A DNA stretch of 64,000 nucleotides from Lindgomyces ingoldianus (Eukaryota > Ascomycota > Dothideomycetes > Pleosporales > Lindgomycetaceae): positions 1-64,000 of the forward strand of contig NW_022985229.1 in assembly GCF_010093535.1 (NCBI RefSeq). Direction: 5' to 3'. This document shows positions 25,647 to 38,019 of this stretch, piece after piece. Positions within the stretch are counted from its first letter, which is position 1. Every line of letters begins with the position of its first letter. Made by a program: the position numbers and the translations under genes. The notes beneath the pieces were generated by a model. The model was not told the origin of the DNA. It saw only the letters and a program-made list of their open reading frames with translations, and did no database searches.

Positions 25647-25926
25647 TGTCTGTACGCAGCAGCAGCGTCGCGGCCTAGATACGAGCGATCGCGCACGAGC
25701 AGGATCACGTACCTATGTCACATGATGCTTGTGCGCGAACCTCTGTGCGCAAACATCTAGATATCCCTCTTTTCCTCTATACAGAGGAAAGACAAGAGTA
25801 ATAAAACTAGAAACATGTTGCCTTTACCTTACCTACCTTGTACACTATGCATACTGTACACTACTCTTACTCTTGCTACTTAAGTGCTTATACTATAAGT
25901 AGCTAGCTATTAGAGCCTATTTAACA
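25647..25926 (+). repeat. Copia-2 5' LTR (first copy)
   Basis: 280 bp, starting TGTCTGTACGCAGCAGCAGC. It is the same length as its partner and the LTRs of the second copy. Less mutated than the interior. Confidence 0.93.
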
Positions 25927-26399
25927 CTAATTAGTAGTTAATTTAATTAACTATAAATTAGTAAAAGTAATAATAGAGTACTTACACTTTATAAAGTACT
26001 TTATTTTATTACTTATTCTTTAAAAAGAGTAATAGTAGAGTACTTATACCTTATAAAGTACTTTATTTAGTTACTTATCTCTTAGAATAGCAGATTAATT
26101 CTTTGCATTATATAGTAAGCTCTACTACTGTATAAAGTAAAAAGAAGATAGTGTAAAACGCACACTAAAGCTACTAAAGCTGCACAACCTAGTAGCTAGA
26201 CAATAGCACATTAATTCTTTACATTACACAGCAAGCTCTGCTACTGTACAAAGTAAAGAGGAGATAGTGTAAGGCGCACACTAAAGCTATTAAAGCTGCA
26301 CAACCTAGTAGCTAGACAACAGCAGTACCTGCGCAATCTACTAGAAAAGTAATTAACTATACTATTATAATAAAATTTTATTAGTAACTAACAACTTTA

Positions 26400-29300
26400 T
26401 ATAATAATAAGAAAAATAAAAAATAATTCCTATTATATAAATAACTTATAAAAGATATAGAGATATTAAAAGCAACACTATAAAATAAAACTAGCCTAAA
26501 GTACTAGAATAATAAGATTAATATATTAGAAGCTCTAATAAGCTTATAAACTTAATTATATATAAGTTACATAATTACTAATCTATGTATAATAACTTAG
26601 AAGGGCGCTACTTTTTTAAGTATATATATAGAGAATTTTAAAAGATAGACACTATAAAACTTCTTAGCACTTAGCTACATGTTTAAAAGAGAACTTATAT
26701 AAGTGCTAGAGAACAAAGGAATTACACTATAGCTAGGCACTAAAGGTACCTAAGCCTAGAAGCTGTACAATATAGCATAAAAAAAAGTAATTATACTAAA
26801 AAAGCTTTATACATAACCTTTATTACTATATAAGGCTCTACACAGAAGCAGACTAAACATAATGCTACTATTAATACTAAATATACTAGCATTACCTGCT
26901 TCTACACCTTAGCTAGCACTACACTAATCACTGTATAAACAATACATGCCACCCTACCTAACGCCTGCTCCACACCCTTAATTGTACACACCACCGCCTG
27001 CAGTAGTGTATGCACCACTAATACCACCTGCACAATCCATACCACATTACAACCTGTACAAACTTCCACCCTAAAGGGAAACTACTAAAGAAAAACTTTT
27101 AGTAGACAAAATTATATAATTCTAAAAAGTATAAAAAAAAAAAAATAACTATATAAGTTAACTATACAACATTTTTATAAATAAAATAAGAATTTTTATT
27201 AATTTATGTTAATAGCTAGATATCTAGAAAACTTAGTACACAGACATCTTTTTAGATATTCTAGAAGGTTAGGTAAATATATACTATATGCACAACATAG
27301 GCCTTAGACATAACTAGAAGCATTTATATAACACCTTAAGTAGTTACTTTAACACTAATGTAAACTATAGCTAGTACTAGACAGACTAGATAATAATAAC
27401 TTTTACATAATGCTAATAAAAAAACTTTAATAAGAGTTTATATAAAGCTCTTAAAATAATAATTAATAAGCTTACACTTATATAAAGGGCACTAGAAACA
27501 GAATTTTAAAAAGATGTTCTACTGCACACTACTGTTATATAAGCCTGTTAAGAATAACTAGAACTAGAACATGCTATGTTTACTATTAAGCCTTTATGCA
27601 AAGCCCTATTTAGTAACCTACAGGCATTACTCTAAGTTACTATAGACTAAAAGGTAAACTAATACTTCTAGAAACTACCTAATGCATACTATATAAACTG
27701 CTAATATAACTCTACATAATAAAAGTTTACATAATAAAAAGAAAGCTTCCCTTTATATAAAAGAGAACAATATAGAAGATCTTTATCTAGGTTTAGGCTA
27801 TAATCTAAAGACAACTATATATAGATAAAGAAGTGCTTTATTTGCTATAAGAAAGAATATTAGTTATTAAACTACTCTTATAATAACTATATATAAGCAA
27901 AGAACTAGTATGTTGCCTTATATAAAAATTTCTATAATAAGACTTTATTATATAAAGCTATTACCTTATACATTTAAAACTTTAAAGGTTACCTTAAAAA
28001 AAAAAATAATTTACATAATATAAAGAAAATAAAATAAAAAAGTAAGAATGCTAAAAAAGCTATTAACTACCTTACCTCTGCTACTTATCTACACTATGCA
28101 ACAGGAGAGGACATCTATAGCATTAAACCTAAAAAATATGCTAAGCAGTTTATCCTTAATAACTAATACTGTACAGTATACTAAGGCAAACTATAAAACA
28201 CAGGCGCAGTAAAGATCTCTACTATTAGCAAGTTTTAACTTAAGGCGTACATATAAGAGAACTTATATATAGAAATTAATTAGACATTTAGCTAAATAAA
28301 TATTAGCTTTAAAAGCTAGACACTAAAGGGATTAATTAGTACTATATAAATCTAGAACTTAATTAGTCTAGTTATATACTATATTCTAAAGACTCTAACA
28401 CTATTTCTACTATTACTAGCAGATGCTAACTAACTTAGAGCATACTTTAACAACATTCTAAATATTATTATACATAAAGATAAAACTACTAGTTATACTT
28501 ATTATATAAAAATAAAGACACTTTTTTTTTAACATTAGTAAAGAAGAATCTATGTCTTTCTTTACTAAATTAGAACTCTACTGCCTTTACTACTAATTTA
28601 GACACCCCTGCATAGAGAGACTTTAAAAGATGCTAACTAGCGCTAGCTATAATGTTAATACTATAGTGCTAGAAGAGATTAAGAAGTTTTGCTACCTCTG
28701 CTAATTATATAACTAGGCTTTATAAAGATTTAAGTTTATAATTAAAAATAACACCTACTTTAACTATAAAGTTATTATTAATGTTATATAAATTAATAAT
28801 AAAAATGTCTTACATGTTATTAATATAGACACATTATTTTAGGCTGCTACATTCCTAAAATCTATGTCTGCACAAGATACCTAGGATGCACTGTGCAAAT
28901 GCTAGATTAACACCTATTAAGAACCTCTAGACTATATTATGCATAACTCTAGTACAAACTTTACTTTAGAAAATTTTTAAGCTTATGTAAAGATTATAGA
29001 AGCTACATGCAGGCAGATGCCTATAGAAGCACATTAGGCAGTTAAAAAAGTTAAGCGCGCGCATACACCTCTTTAACAAGTGTTTAACATCCTAAAGACT
29101 AAGCTAGGTAACTGTACAGATAATAAGGCTATCCTATAAATAGTAGTTAAGGCTCTAAACAACACAGCTAGCCTACACAGTCTAGTACCTACGCTACTAG
29201 TTTTTAGGGCATACCTAAGAATTAACCTAGACTTTCTGCTATTACTAGACATTATTACATAAGCAAGTGCTGTATAAAAGGTAATAAAAATACTTTAAAA

Positions 29301-31440
29301 AGACTATATAAAAGTAAACATTAATTATGTAATTAATACTTATAATAGCCCTATAACACATAAAGTTCTTAACTTCCCCCTTAGCTTAAAGATTATAGCA
29401 TAAAGAGAGAAAAAAGGCTAGACTAGCCTATACAAGATTAAGAGCATTAAAAAGAAAGACATTATTATTAAGAAAAAAAATAGCCTACTAAAGCTTTAAT
29501 ATACACAGGTTAAACTGTACTATAAAGAAAAAAAAAAGACAGCCTACTTAGAACAAATAACCTAGATAAACTAATCCCTATATAAAGGGATCTTTTAAAG
29601 AAGAGGAAGAGAGAACAGCCCTATAAGAATGTTATAAAGGCAGAACTAAAGCCTACTACAGACTAAGCCCCTTAGGATAGCAATGCCGCACTAGTGTAAA
29701 AGGAAAATATAGATACTAGGAGAAGTAAAAGGCAAAGAAAACCTGCATAAAGTCTAGACTAGGTATTCCTAACCTAGAAGAAAAAAGATAATTAAGCCTT
29801 GTCTATTAAGCTCTATATAAATAGTGTAATTACTACACCTAGAGAACTATTTAAGAAATTAGACTATATAAAGATAGACACTCTAATTACTAACAGCACT
29901 TTTAAGGTTATAGCATATAACTTAATAAGGCATAAAGGTTAGATTTTTAACCTCTGCCTTATATAAGAAGTAAAAGGTAAAATAACCTAACTATATAAGA
30001 AATCCTGCCTAGTGTTTACTAGCTACTTAGATAAAGAAAAGAAAGAAATTCTTACTTAGTTACTAACTATTTAGAGAATAAGCTAGAGACTACTTTTAGC
30101 TATAAAAGTAAGCCTAAGAGCTATGTACAGAATGCATTTTAAACTATGTAATATTACATAAGTATACATCTAATTAACAGATAAGCTTATGCGCACACTG
30201 TACATAAAGCTACTAAAGAAGATGCGCTAGAGCTTTCTACTAAATATAATACTCTAGGTTGTACAACCCTTGTATAAAGCTGCTAAATTAAGACTATATT
30301 AGTTTAAGACATACTATAACTACTATAAAAAAAAGCTATATATGCACATCTTTTTATACAACCCCTACCTCTTAATTACTAATAAAGGAGAGCACACCTT
30401 TAGTATTACTAGCTTATAAATAGACAACACTTTAAGCATTATAATAAAGAATTTTGCGTAAAAAAAAGAGAAAAAACTATAGAAAGTAAAGTTCTATATA
30501 AAGGGTAAAACTATTCTAGTAGAGAAGCAGCCTATTAAGTTTAACAGTAAAAGAATTAAACTTACATATAACATAGTAGTTTTTACTTAGAAAGGATAAG
30601 TAAGCTACCTTTATATAATTAACTTAAAAGACAAAGATGCTGCATAATAATATGTTAAGCAATATGTAAAAGAGGCATACATTATATCTGTGTGTTAACT
30701 AGAGGTAGTATTTAACCTCTCTATTACTACATAAACTATAGACCCTTTACATAATAATATTAACACACTTAACGCATAAATCTAATAGTAGATAGATAAC
30801 AGTAAGCATAGTCTTACCTTTCTACTATTGCAGCTTAATTATGTAAAGCTGTTTATCTTTATAAATAGATTATTTGCTAATAATAAGAACCTTAGCTTAT
30901 AGCTAGAATTTTTAATTATATTAAGTAATAAGAACTATATAGAGTAAAGCAACTACTTTAAAATACTAGGCAACATTATATACTAGAATTCTACTAAGTG
31001 TAAAAGAGTAACTAGGAGTGTTCTTACTAGTAAACTATATAGAATAGTTAGAGAGTTTAATAATATAATTACTCTTAGTATAACTTTATAGTAAATTATA
31101 TAAATGCTTAAACTGCTACTAATTCTAGTAGTAATCTGCATAAATTTAAGGTTTTTATATAATTGCCTTATTAAGCTAGGCACTACTAGTAAAAAGTAAC
31201 TTATAATTAACATTATGTTACTCTGCAAATTATATAAGAAAAGAGAAATTACTAAAATTAAGTAAATTAATAGTAAAGATAACTTAGTAAATGCATGTAT
31301 AAAAAAAACACTAAACTAGGCTCTTTAATTATTAGTCCTAACTAACTGCCTCTCTGTCTAGATAGAAGCATCTGTGGACTGGCTAGATCCTGTGTGCAAA
31401 GATGCCCTAGACTAACTAGACTAACAACACCTTTGTATAA
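26400..31440 (+). pseudogene. Copia-2 gag-pol polyprotein, RIP-degraded
   Basis: Order of decayed domains on the plus strand: Gag with a Pro/Gln-rich stretch (about 26900-27080), an aspartic protease with NTGA (canonical DTGA) near 28195, integrase and linker sequence to about 29750, then reverse transcriptase. The RNase H end is the clearest part (30830-31430): RLFANNKNLS, STKCKRVTRSVLTSKLY and CLIKLGTTSK correspond to the canonical SFANNKDLS, STKCKRVTRSVLASELY and CLVKLGTT. Dozens of stops, so it is inactive. Confidence 0.85.
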
Positions 31441-32075
31441 GGCCTATTTTTTTTGTTTTTTTTTATTGTACGCACTTATTTTTCTTATTATAAGATTAGA
31501 AGAGAAGGATATGTAAGAAAGATAGTCTATTTGTCTAGTATACAGGAAAAGAAAAAGCTACCACCCCTTATGTATAGTAGTTACAATGCAGACCACGGCT
31601 CTGCTATACGCATAAGGCGCAGGCATTAGCCTAGAAGTTAGCTAACACATAACACTTAACAAAAGAAAAGGCACTAGTAGTGCTGCTATAATAACAAGCA
31701 CATAGAGTTGCTAGGACCTAACTGCAACTTTAAACTAGAACTACACAGAAGTACCCCTTACAACACACAACCTTTGCTGCCTACAGCTGCAGATTAGTGC
31801 TAGTAAGTAAGATAATATTAATATTATAAAATAGTAAAGCTGCTACATGCTGCTTTTTAGCCTGTCTATAATTAGCATTTTATATAAGAAGAAAGCAGAA
31901 GAGCTAAAAGATTTATATGTTTATGCTAAAACGCTAAATAAACTGCTAATTAGTAGTAGAACTAGTTAGAAGGGTAACGCAGATGCGCCCTAGGCCGCTA
32001 GACTGCATAAGGACGTTAAAGACGCCTGCACTAACAGCGCTGGAGGTAGAGGAGGAAGGCTGGAGAGACATCTCT

Positions 32076-32078
<3 letters not shown>

Positions 32079-32106
<28 letters not shown>
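32079..32106. repeat. (TG)n microsatellite
   Basis: A run of about 14 TG dinucleotides in the 3' untranslated part of Copia-2. The minus-strand open frame spanning it is a product of the repeat. Confidence 0.95.
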
Positions 32107-32109
<3 letters not shown>

Positions 32110-32553
32110 GCGGGAGTATCTGTCACTGTTAGCACTGTACAAAAAGAGAAAAGAGCTAGGGAATAGTACAGTAGGGCTTAGAGAGTAAAGGATAAAGAAG
32201 AGAAAGTAAAGAAGAAGGGGAGACCTTATTATATACACCTCCCTACGCACCTGCCTACGCAAAGATCCCACACTATTCTAGCACAAAACCCTGCATAAAA
32301 TAGTTTATATACTGCTAAATTACTTATAAAGTAAGCGCATAAAGGCTAGATAATAATAGCCTAAAATGCTCTACACTATTTATAGAGCTATTTACATAGC
32401 GTAACTAGCCTATTTTAACATACAGCATTACTAAGGCAAGTCCTAATAAATAGGGTAAAGTAAAGGCAGAACATAATTAAATAGACCTACATAGATAGAA
32501 GAGAGGTAACGCGTACAGAAGGTAACTCTTTAGATAAAAAGAAAAGTTGCTAG

Positions 32554-32833
32554 TGTCTATACACAGCAGCAGCGTTGCAGCCTAGATATAAGTAATCACG
32601 CACAAGCAGGATCACATACCTATGTTACATAATGCTTGTGCGCAAACCTCTATGCATAAACATCTAGATATCCCCTTTTTTCTTTGTACAGAGGAAAGAC
32701 AAGAGCAATAAAACTAGAAACATGTTGCCCTTACTTTACCTACCTTGTATGCTGTGCACACTGTACACTACTCTTACTCTTGCTACTTAAGTGCTTATAC
32801 TATAAGCAGCTAGCTGTCGGAGCCTATTTAACA
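32554..32833 (+). repeat. Copia-2 3' LTR (first copy)
   Basis: 280 bp, TGTCTATACACAGCAGC to CCTATTTAACA, followed by the target duplication GCTAA. Confidence 0.92.
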
Positions 32834-35181
32834 GCTAATATATAAAAGAGTATTATATGTAGCTGTTTAATACTATTAATTTACTTACACTTATCAATTA
32901 CTTTATATTATATAAAGTAAAGAATTATAAAAATAAAAAGCTTAGCTATTATATAGCCTTAAATAAGAAGTAAAAATGTACACTAGATTAACTACTAATA
33001 TGCTAATTCTACTAGTGTATATAAAGTAGCTTATATAAAAAAAATAAACATTTCTTTTTTTATACTTTTAAGTATATTTTTTAGACAGATTATCTCTTTC
33101 TTGTCTTATATAATTTATATAAGTATAAGAGGTTAAATTTAAATGCTATAGTTTAGATAAAACTTATATTTAGTAGACTACTTACTATAAAACTATTTTA
33201 TAGTAGAATAAAACTTATCTTAGGCACTTATAGTAATAATAAATTATATGTTATATAAAAAAAAAACTAAAAAAAAACTATAAAAAATTTAAATATACTA
33301 TAAAAAAATAAAGGCTTAGTTACTATATCTATATAAATCTACTAAGCTAGATTAAAATTAATAAGCATTTTTTACTAAAGTTAGTTTTAAGATTAATATT
33401 TTAAACTATGTCTTAATTACTTTAGTTAAATTAAATACTTTTATATTAAGTATATTATATAAAACCTTACTTACTAATTCTACACTTTAATAAGTAACTT
33501 AAGTAGAAATAGTATAGGCTAAAAACTATTCTAAATATAGTATTATGCTTTTACTTAAAGCTAAAAATAAACATTTAGATATAGTGTTATATAATCTTAA
33601 AAGTTAAAGTAAGCTGCAGCTATGCTGTTAAATCTAAGTAAATCTAGTACTTTATTACACTACTAAAGCATATTTTGTAAAAGGTAGGCATTTATATTTT
33701 AACTATTAACTTTTTTCTTAATTATATAAAGCTAATTAGCATTAAATAAAAAAGCCTAGTTCTAAACATAAGCTTTAAAATAGTAATAAAGTATAAAAAG
33801 CTTTTTAACTATACTATTTAAATAGGTTTTCTACCTTTAAATTAAATATGTGTTTTATAGTTATATAAAGCTATATAGTTTTTTATAAAGTATAAAAATA
33901 TATATAGTATAAATAGTAAGCTAATTAGCTAAGCTATTTTTTTAAAAAAAGCTTTAAGTTTAAAAGTAGTAAAAGTAATTTTACTTAAAGTAAAATAAAG
34001 TAATAAGTATTATATAAAATACTAACTTACTAATAAAAAAAAGGCTTTTTAAAAGTTACTACTACTAAGCTTTAATCTACTAATTTAATATACTTATGCT
34101 ATAAAAGTAGCACTAATTAAATAAAAGCTTAAGCTTTATTAACTTTTAAAGCTAGTAATAAGTATCTACTAGTATAACTATCTTTATTTTTTAATTAAAT
34201 TATATAAAACATAGTTACTACTTTATTTTTTTAAGTGTTTTAAAAAACTAGCAAAGGCAGCTAATAGTAGTATAGGCAGAGATTCTAACATAAATCTATA
34301 TAATATATTATAAGTATATATTAATACATGTATAGATCTCTACACTGTACAGTTTTAGCTTACTATAGCTATTAATAGACTAGATAAAGTTTAGGCTAGG
34401 AATAATATACTTCTTATAGTGTTACTGCAAGTTGCGCTTACAGCGCTCTACTACCTTATAGTTTATTATATAATAAATGTAAAATAACTAGTTCTATATA
34501 ATAATATAGCTATATTAATAAAAGTGTGTATAAAAATACTTTTACTTATACTTATTAATAACACCTTTTTTTAGCTTTTAACTAATAAGTTATTATATAA
34601 GCTTATTTACTTACTAGCTTTATTTAACACTTTATACTTTTTTATATAATCTAAGCTTAAATTAAAGTTATATAAGTGTATATTTTCTAATTTAAAAGCT
34701 TTTATTATGTAGTATATAAAATATATCTAAATTTTTAAGCTTAACTTTAAAAAATAGCACTTAGATTTAATTTTTAACTTTATTTTTAACTTTAGTAAAA
34801 AAGTGTTACTTTACATTTTATATTTAAAACTGCTACTTAATTATATAAGAAGTAACATAGACTTAAAACTTTTTAAAAAAGTAAGTAGCTATTTATATAT
34901 ATATAACACTTTTATAAAAAAGCTTAAGTAGATAAAGTTAGTACAGTTTAAGGTTAATCTTAGAACGTCCTCCTACATTGCCACTATATTAGTAAGCACT
35001 TATATAATGTAACTATTTAGAAGACGCTTACTAGGCATTATAAAATTAACATGTATAAACGTGTATAAAATAATTATAAAGTTATAAGTAGCTAAAGGCT
35101 ATAATTATGTGCAGGGTAAAGAATTTTTAAATTAGCAATTAGTTTTTTCCCTTTACCAGCTAACAGTCCGCTGTAGACTCG

Positions 35182-35323
35182 GATCGGAAAAACAAAAGCC
35201 GAGCAACACAAGTAGAGCAGAAAAAGGATCGATAGATCAACACAATCAATCAATCATCCCATACATTATATCCAAACCCATCATTCATCTTAGGAAGCCT
35301 AGAAACAGTGCTTCAATCTTACA
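35182..35323 (+). repeat. Copia-1 3' LTR, second part
   Basis: It continues the LTR from GATCGG to CTTACA after the TIR element insertion, then GCAGT. It is visibly less mutated than the same part of the 5' LTR: it keeps GATCGATAGATC and CAATCAATCAATC where the 5' LTR has GATTAATAGATT and CAATTAATTAATC. Confidence 0.92.
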
Positions 35324-36220
35324 GCAGTAAATAAAGCTGCTATGCAACATAAATTATATAAAAAAAAGTAAATTTAAGTAAAAAAAACCTTAATAGTTAA
35401 GAATAGGGCTTGTCTAACTACTCTAAAGAAGTTTAGAGCGCGTAGTAATAGGAAGAAGCTAAAGACGCAGGTGCGTGCTAAAGAAAGTAAGCTAAGTTAA
35501 AGGTAATACAGGTAGTGTAATTAGACTAGGTATAACTTATGTACATATAAGTAAGTAGTAGAAGTAGACTCTAAATAATATCTTATGTTGTATTACTTTA
35601 TATAGGGCTAAAGTAGGCTGTTTTGCAAGAGAATAGGGTGGTTTTAGTAGGGGCTTAGCAAAAGTGGCCGGCCAACCTGTGTGGCCGGCCAACCTGTTAG
35701 GTACGTTAATTATTAAGCACATATTTAAGCTATATACATAAGAATTTTCCCCTTAGCTAGCAGCTATAGCTAATATAGCTAATTCTTTACACGCTAAGCA
35801 TAATCTAGGCTATATTAGCATAAGCTAGCCTAGTATGTTTATAAAGTGTTATCTAAAGCTTAAAGTAAAGTTTAAAGCATAAGTATAGTTAGTAGATACC
35901 TAGCTTATTATAAGCCTATCTTATTAAAGTAGTACGTGTTATTATTCTAAATGCTATACTTAGCTTTAACATTCTCTATAAGGCTAAACTAGCTCTAAAT
36001 TACTTTAAAATTCTTATAAAAGGCTTTTTTATAGCTATACTTATACTTAAACTTTACTTTAAGCTCTAGATAACACTTTATAAACATACTAGGCTAGTTT
36101 ATGCTTCTATAGCCTAGATTATGCTTAGTGTGCAAAGAATTGGCTATATTAGCTACAGCTACTAGCTAAGAGGAAAATCCTTGCGCATATAGCTTAAGTA
36201 TATGCTTAATAATTACCTGC

Positions 36221-36404
36221 TGTAACAGCGTGTACTGCGTTACATGCTCTGCAGCTTAGCTCCCTTGCTTGCGCAACAAGTAGCGCCTTAGCAAGGGGCA
36301 CATATGTATATCTTAAACTTGCAGAGCACCTCCTCTGCTCCTTAGTTTAATCTAGTTAGGTTACACCACCTCTTGCTTGTAGCTTAAGCATGTAAATTAT
36401 AACA
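36221..36404 (+). repeat. Solo LTR, family LTR-P (184 bp)
   Basis: TGTAACAGCGTGTACTGCG to TTATAACA, flanked by CCTGC on both sides (36216-36220, 36405-36409). Same length and sequence, allowing for transitions, as the LTR forming the left end of the palindrome at 53113. It is inserted in the right arm of the outer Fot1 family 1 element. Confidence 0.88.
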
Positions 36405-36699
36405 CCTGCTTCTTATTATTGCCTAGCCTTTATAATTTAGCTATAAAATTAGCTTGTAAAGGTTATTTAGCACATTAGTTATTTATTATCTTTTAAAAAA
36501 CCCTATACATAGCTGCAGCATGTTGCTTTAAAAGTGTTACGTCTTATTTAAAAGCCTAGAGTGTAAGCTGTATCTAATGTTCTTTAGCGCGGCTAAGTAG
36601 TGTTGTTAGGAATGCACTAGTGTAGAAGAGTAGTTTAGTAAGGTCTTAGCAAAAGTAAGCAACTTAGGTGTGTAAGCAACTTGCCTGTAGAGTACGTTA

Positions 36700-38019
36700 A
36701 CACTATTATAATATTTATAGCTTAGAATTACGTATAGGTTTGTTTAAGCTAACTAATTTAAAAATATTTTAGTATAAAAAGTATCGCGTACAACTATCCG
36801 CCTATATATATCCTTCTGCTGTGCTAGCTAGAAGGTTAACCTTTTAGCAAATGTAATAAAAAGTGTATTAAGTTAAAATTTAATAACATTATAAAATTTT
36901 TTATTAGTTATAAGTTGAATAAAGTAGTTTAAAAAATAATTTCTAGTGCTAAAGGTTATTAATAACAACCCTAATTAATAGCCTACTAGCATAATAGTAT
37001 TTTTAGATATAAAAGCTCTAGCCTTAGCTAACAGACAGTATCTATTAATCTATCTAACTAGATAAGCTTTAGTGGGTCCTATATTACAAGTAATCTTAGA
37101 TTAGGTTAAAATGCGCTATGCCTGTAATGCCATCTTAACCTTTACAACCATCTTCATGCAACGTCCAGCAGCCCTAATTAGGGCCTTCTGAGAATGGGCT
37201 ACTTCTTATCCCTAGACAATTTTACCGTGCGATTTCAATCGCGCAAGAGAATTCGCAGTGATGCTCTACAACAATATATCGCTGATGATCAATTTTAAGG
37301 CCTAATACATTCTGCTCATCCATGGAAATACCGACTACTCACAACTCTGGTGCCCCACCCTTGTTCATAATTTCTAGGAAGCAGTCGGTCGCGCTCGGGC
37401 TGAAAAGTTATACCTTCTTCTATTTATCAATCATCACTCAACTCAATTATTTTCTCTAACTTAAAAAGCTACACTATGTGCAGTGGAGTCGAGAAGGATC
37501 CGTAGCTAAAATGCTCGCATCCAGGATTATAATAGTCTCGAGCGGACGCTGATAAACTTTTCAGTCACGCACCAAGGCCAAAGATATATCAATAGAGAGA
37601 GGGTCCGACACGACAGAGTAGCGCTTCCAAGAGAATAATCGCTTAAATTGGTAAAAGAATTAAGCAGATGCGTACTGATACCTACCTCTCGACCTATAGA
37701 ATCATCTAGACAATATCGTGCTTGCGCGGTGAGTAGAACAACATTGAGTGGCTTAATAGGTAACTCGAAATCATCTTTGCCTATGAAGTCTTAGTAGAAA
37801 TCAGGTTGTCATCAAAAACAGCACGACGTGGGGAAGAGCGTTCGGCAGCGCCGGAAAGGCGGCTGCGGACGAAATAAACTTCAGTTTTGTATCTGCTTTC
37901 GGTCCAATATCGGACCCCTAGCACCGGGTACCAGACGTTAGGCATACTATAATATTCTAAGAACTATAAAGAACAGATTAACGTCGACTGGGGTTCCCCT
38001 GCGCCGTATCCGTGACGCT
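36700..38019. other. Intergenic sequence, no gene seen
   Basis: The first 400 bases are AT-rich and RIP-like. From about 37130 the composition becomes balanced and unique within the window. No open frame of note and no recognisable domain. Confidence 0.55.

Larger units (their letters stand above)
25647..32833 (+). mobile_element. Copia-2 LTR retrotransposon, full length, RIP-degraded
   Basis: Two 280-bp LTRs (25647-25926 and 32554-32833) begin TGTCTGTA or TGTCTATA and end TTTAACA. The flanks are GCTAA on both sides (25642-25646, 32834-32838). The 7187-bp element is inserted in TIR element copy C in plus orientation. It is the longer of two copies in the window; the other, at 44703, lacks most of pol. 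Confidence 0.93.

Noticed and set aside
31990..32271. 93-codon minus-strand frame with a His-Thr repeat
   Set aside because: It covers the (TG)n microsatellite in the Copia-2 3' untranslated region and has no homology signal.
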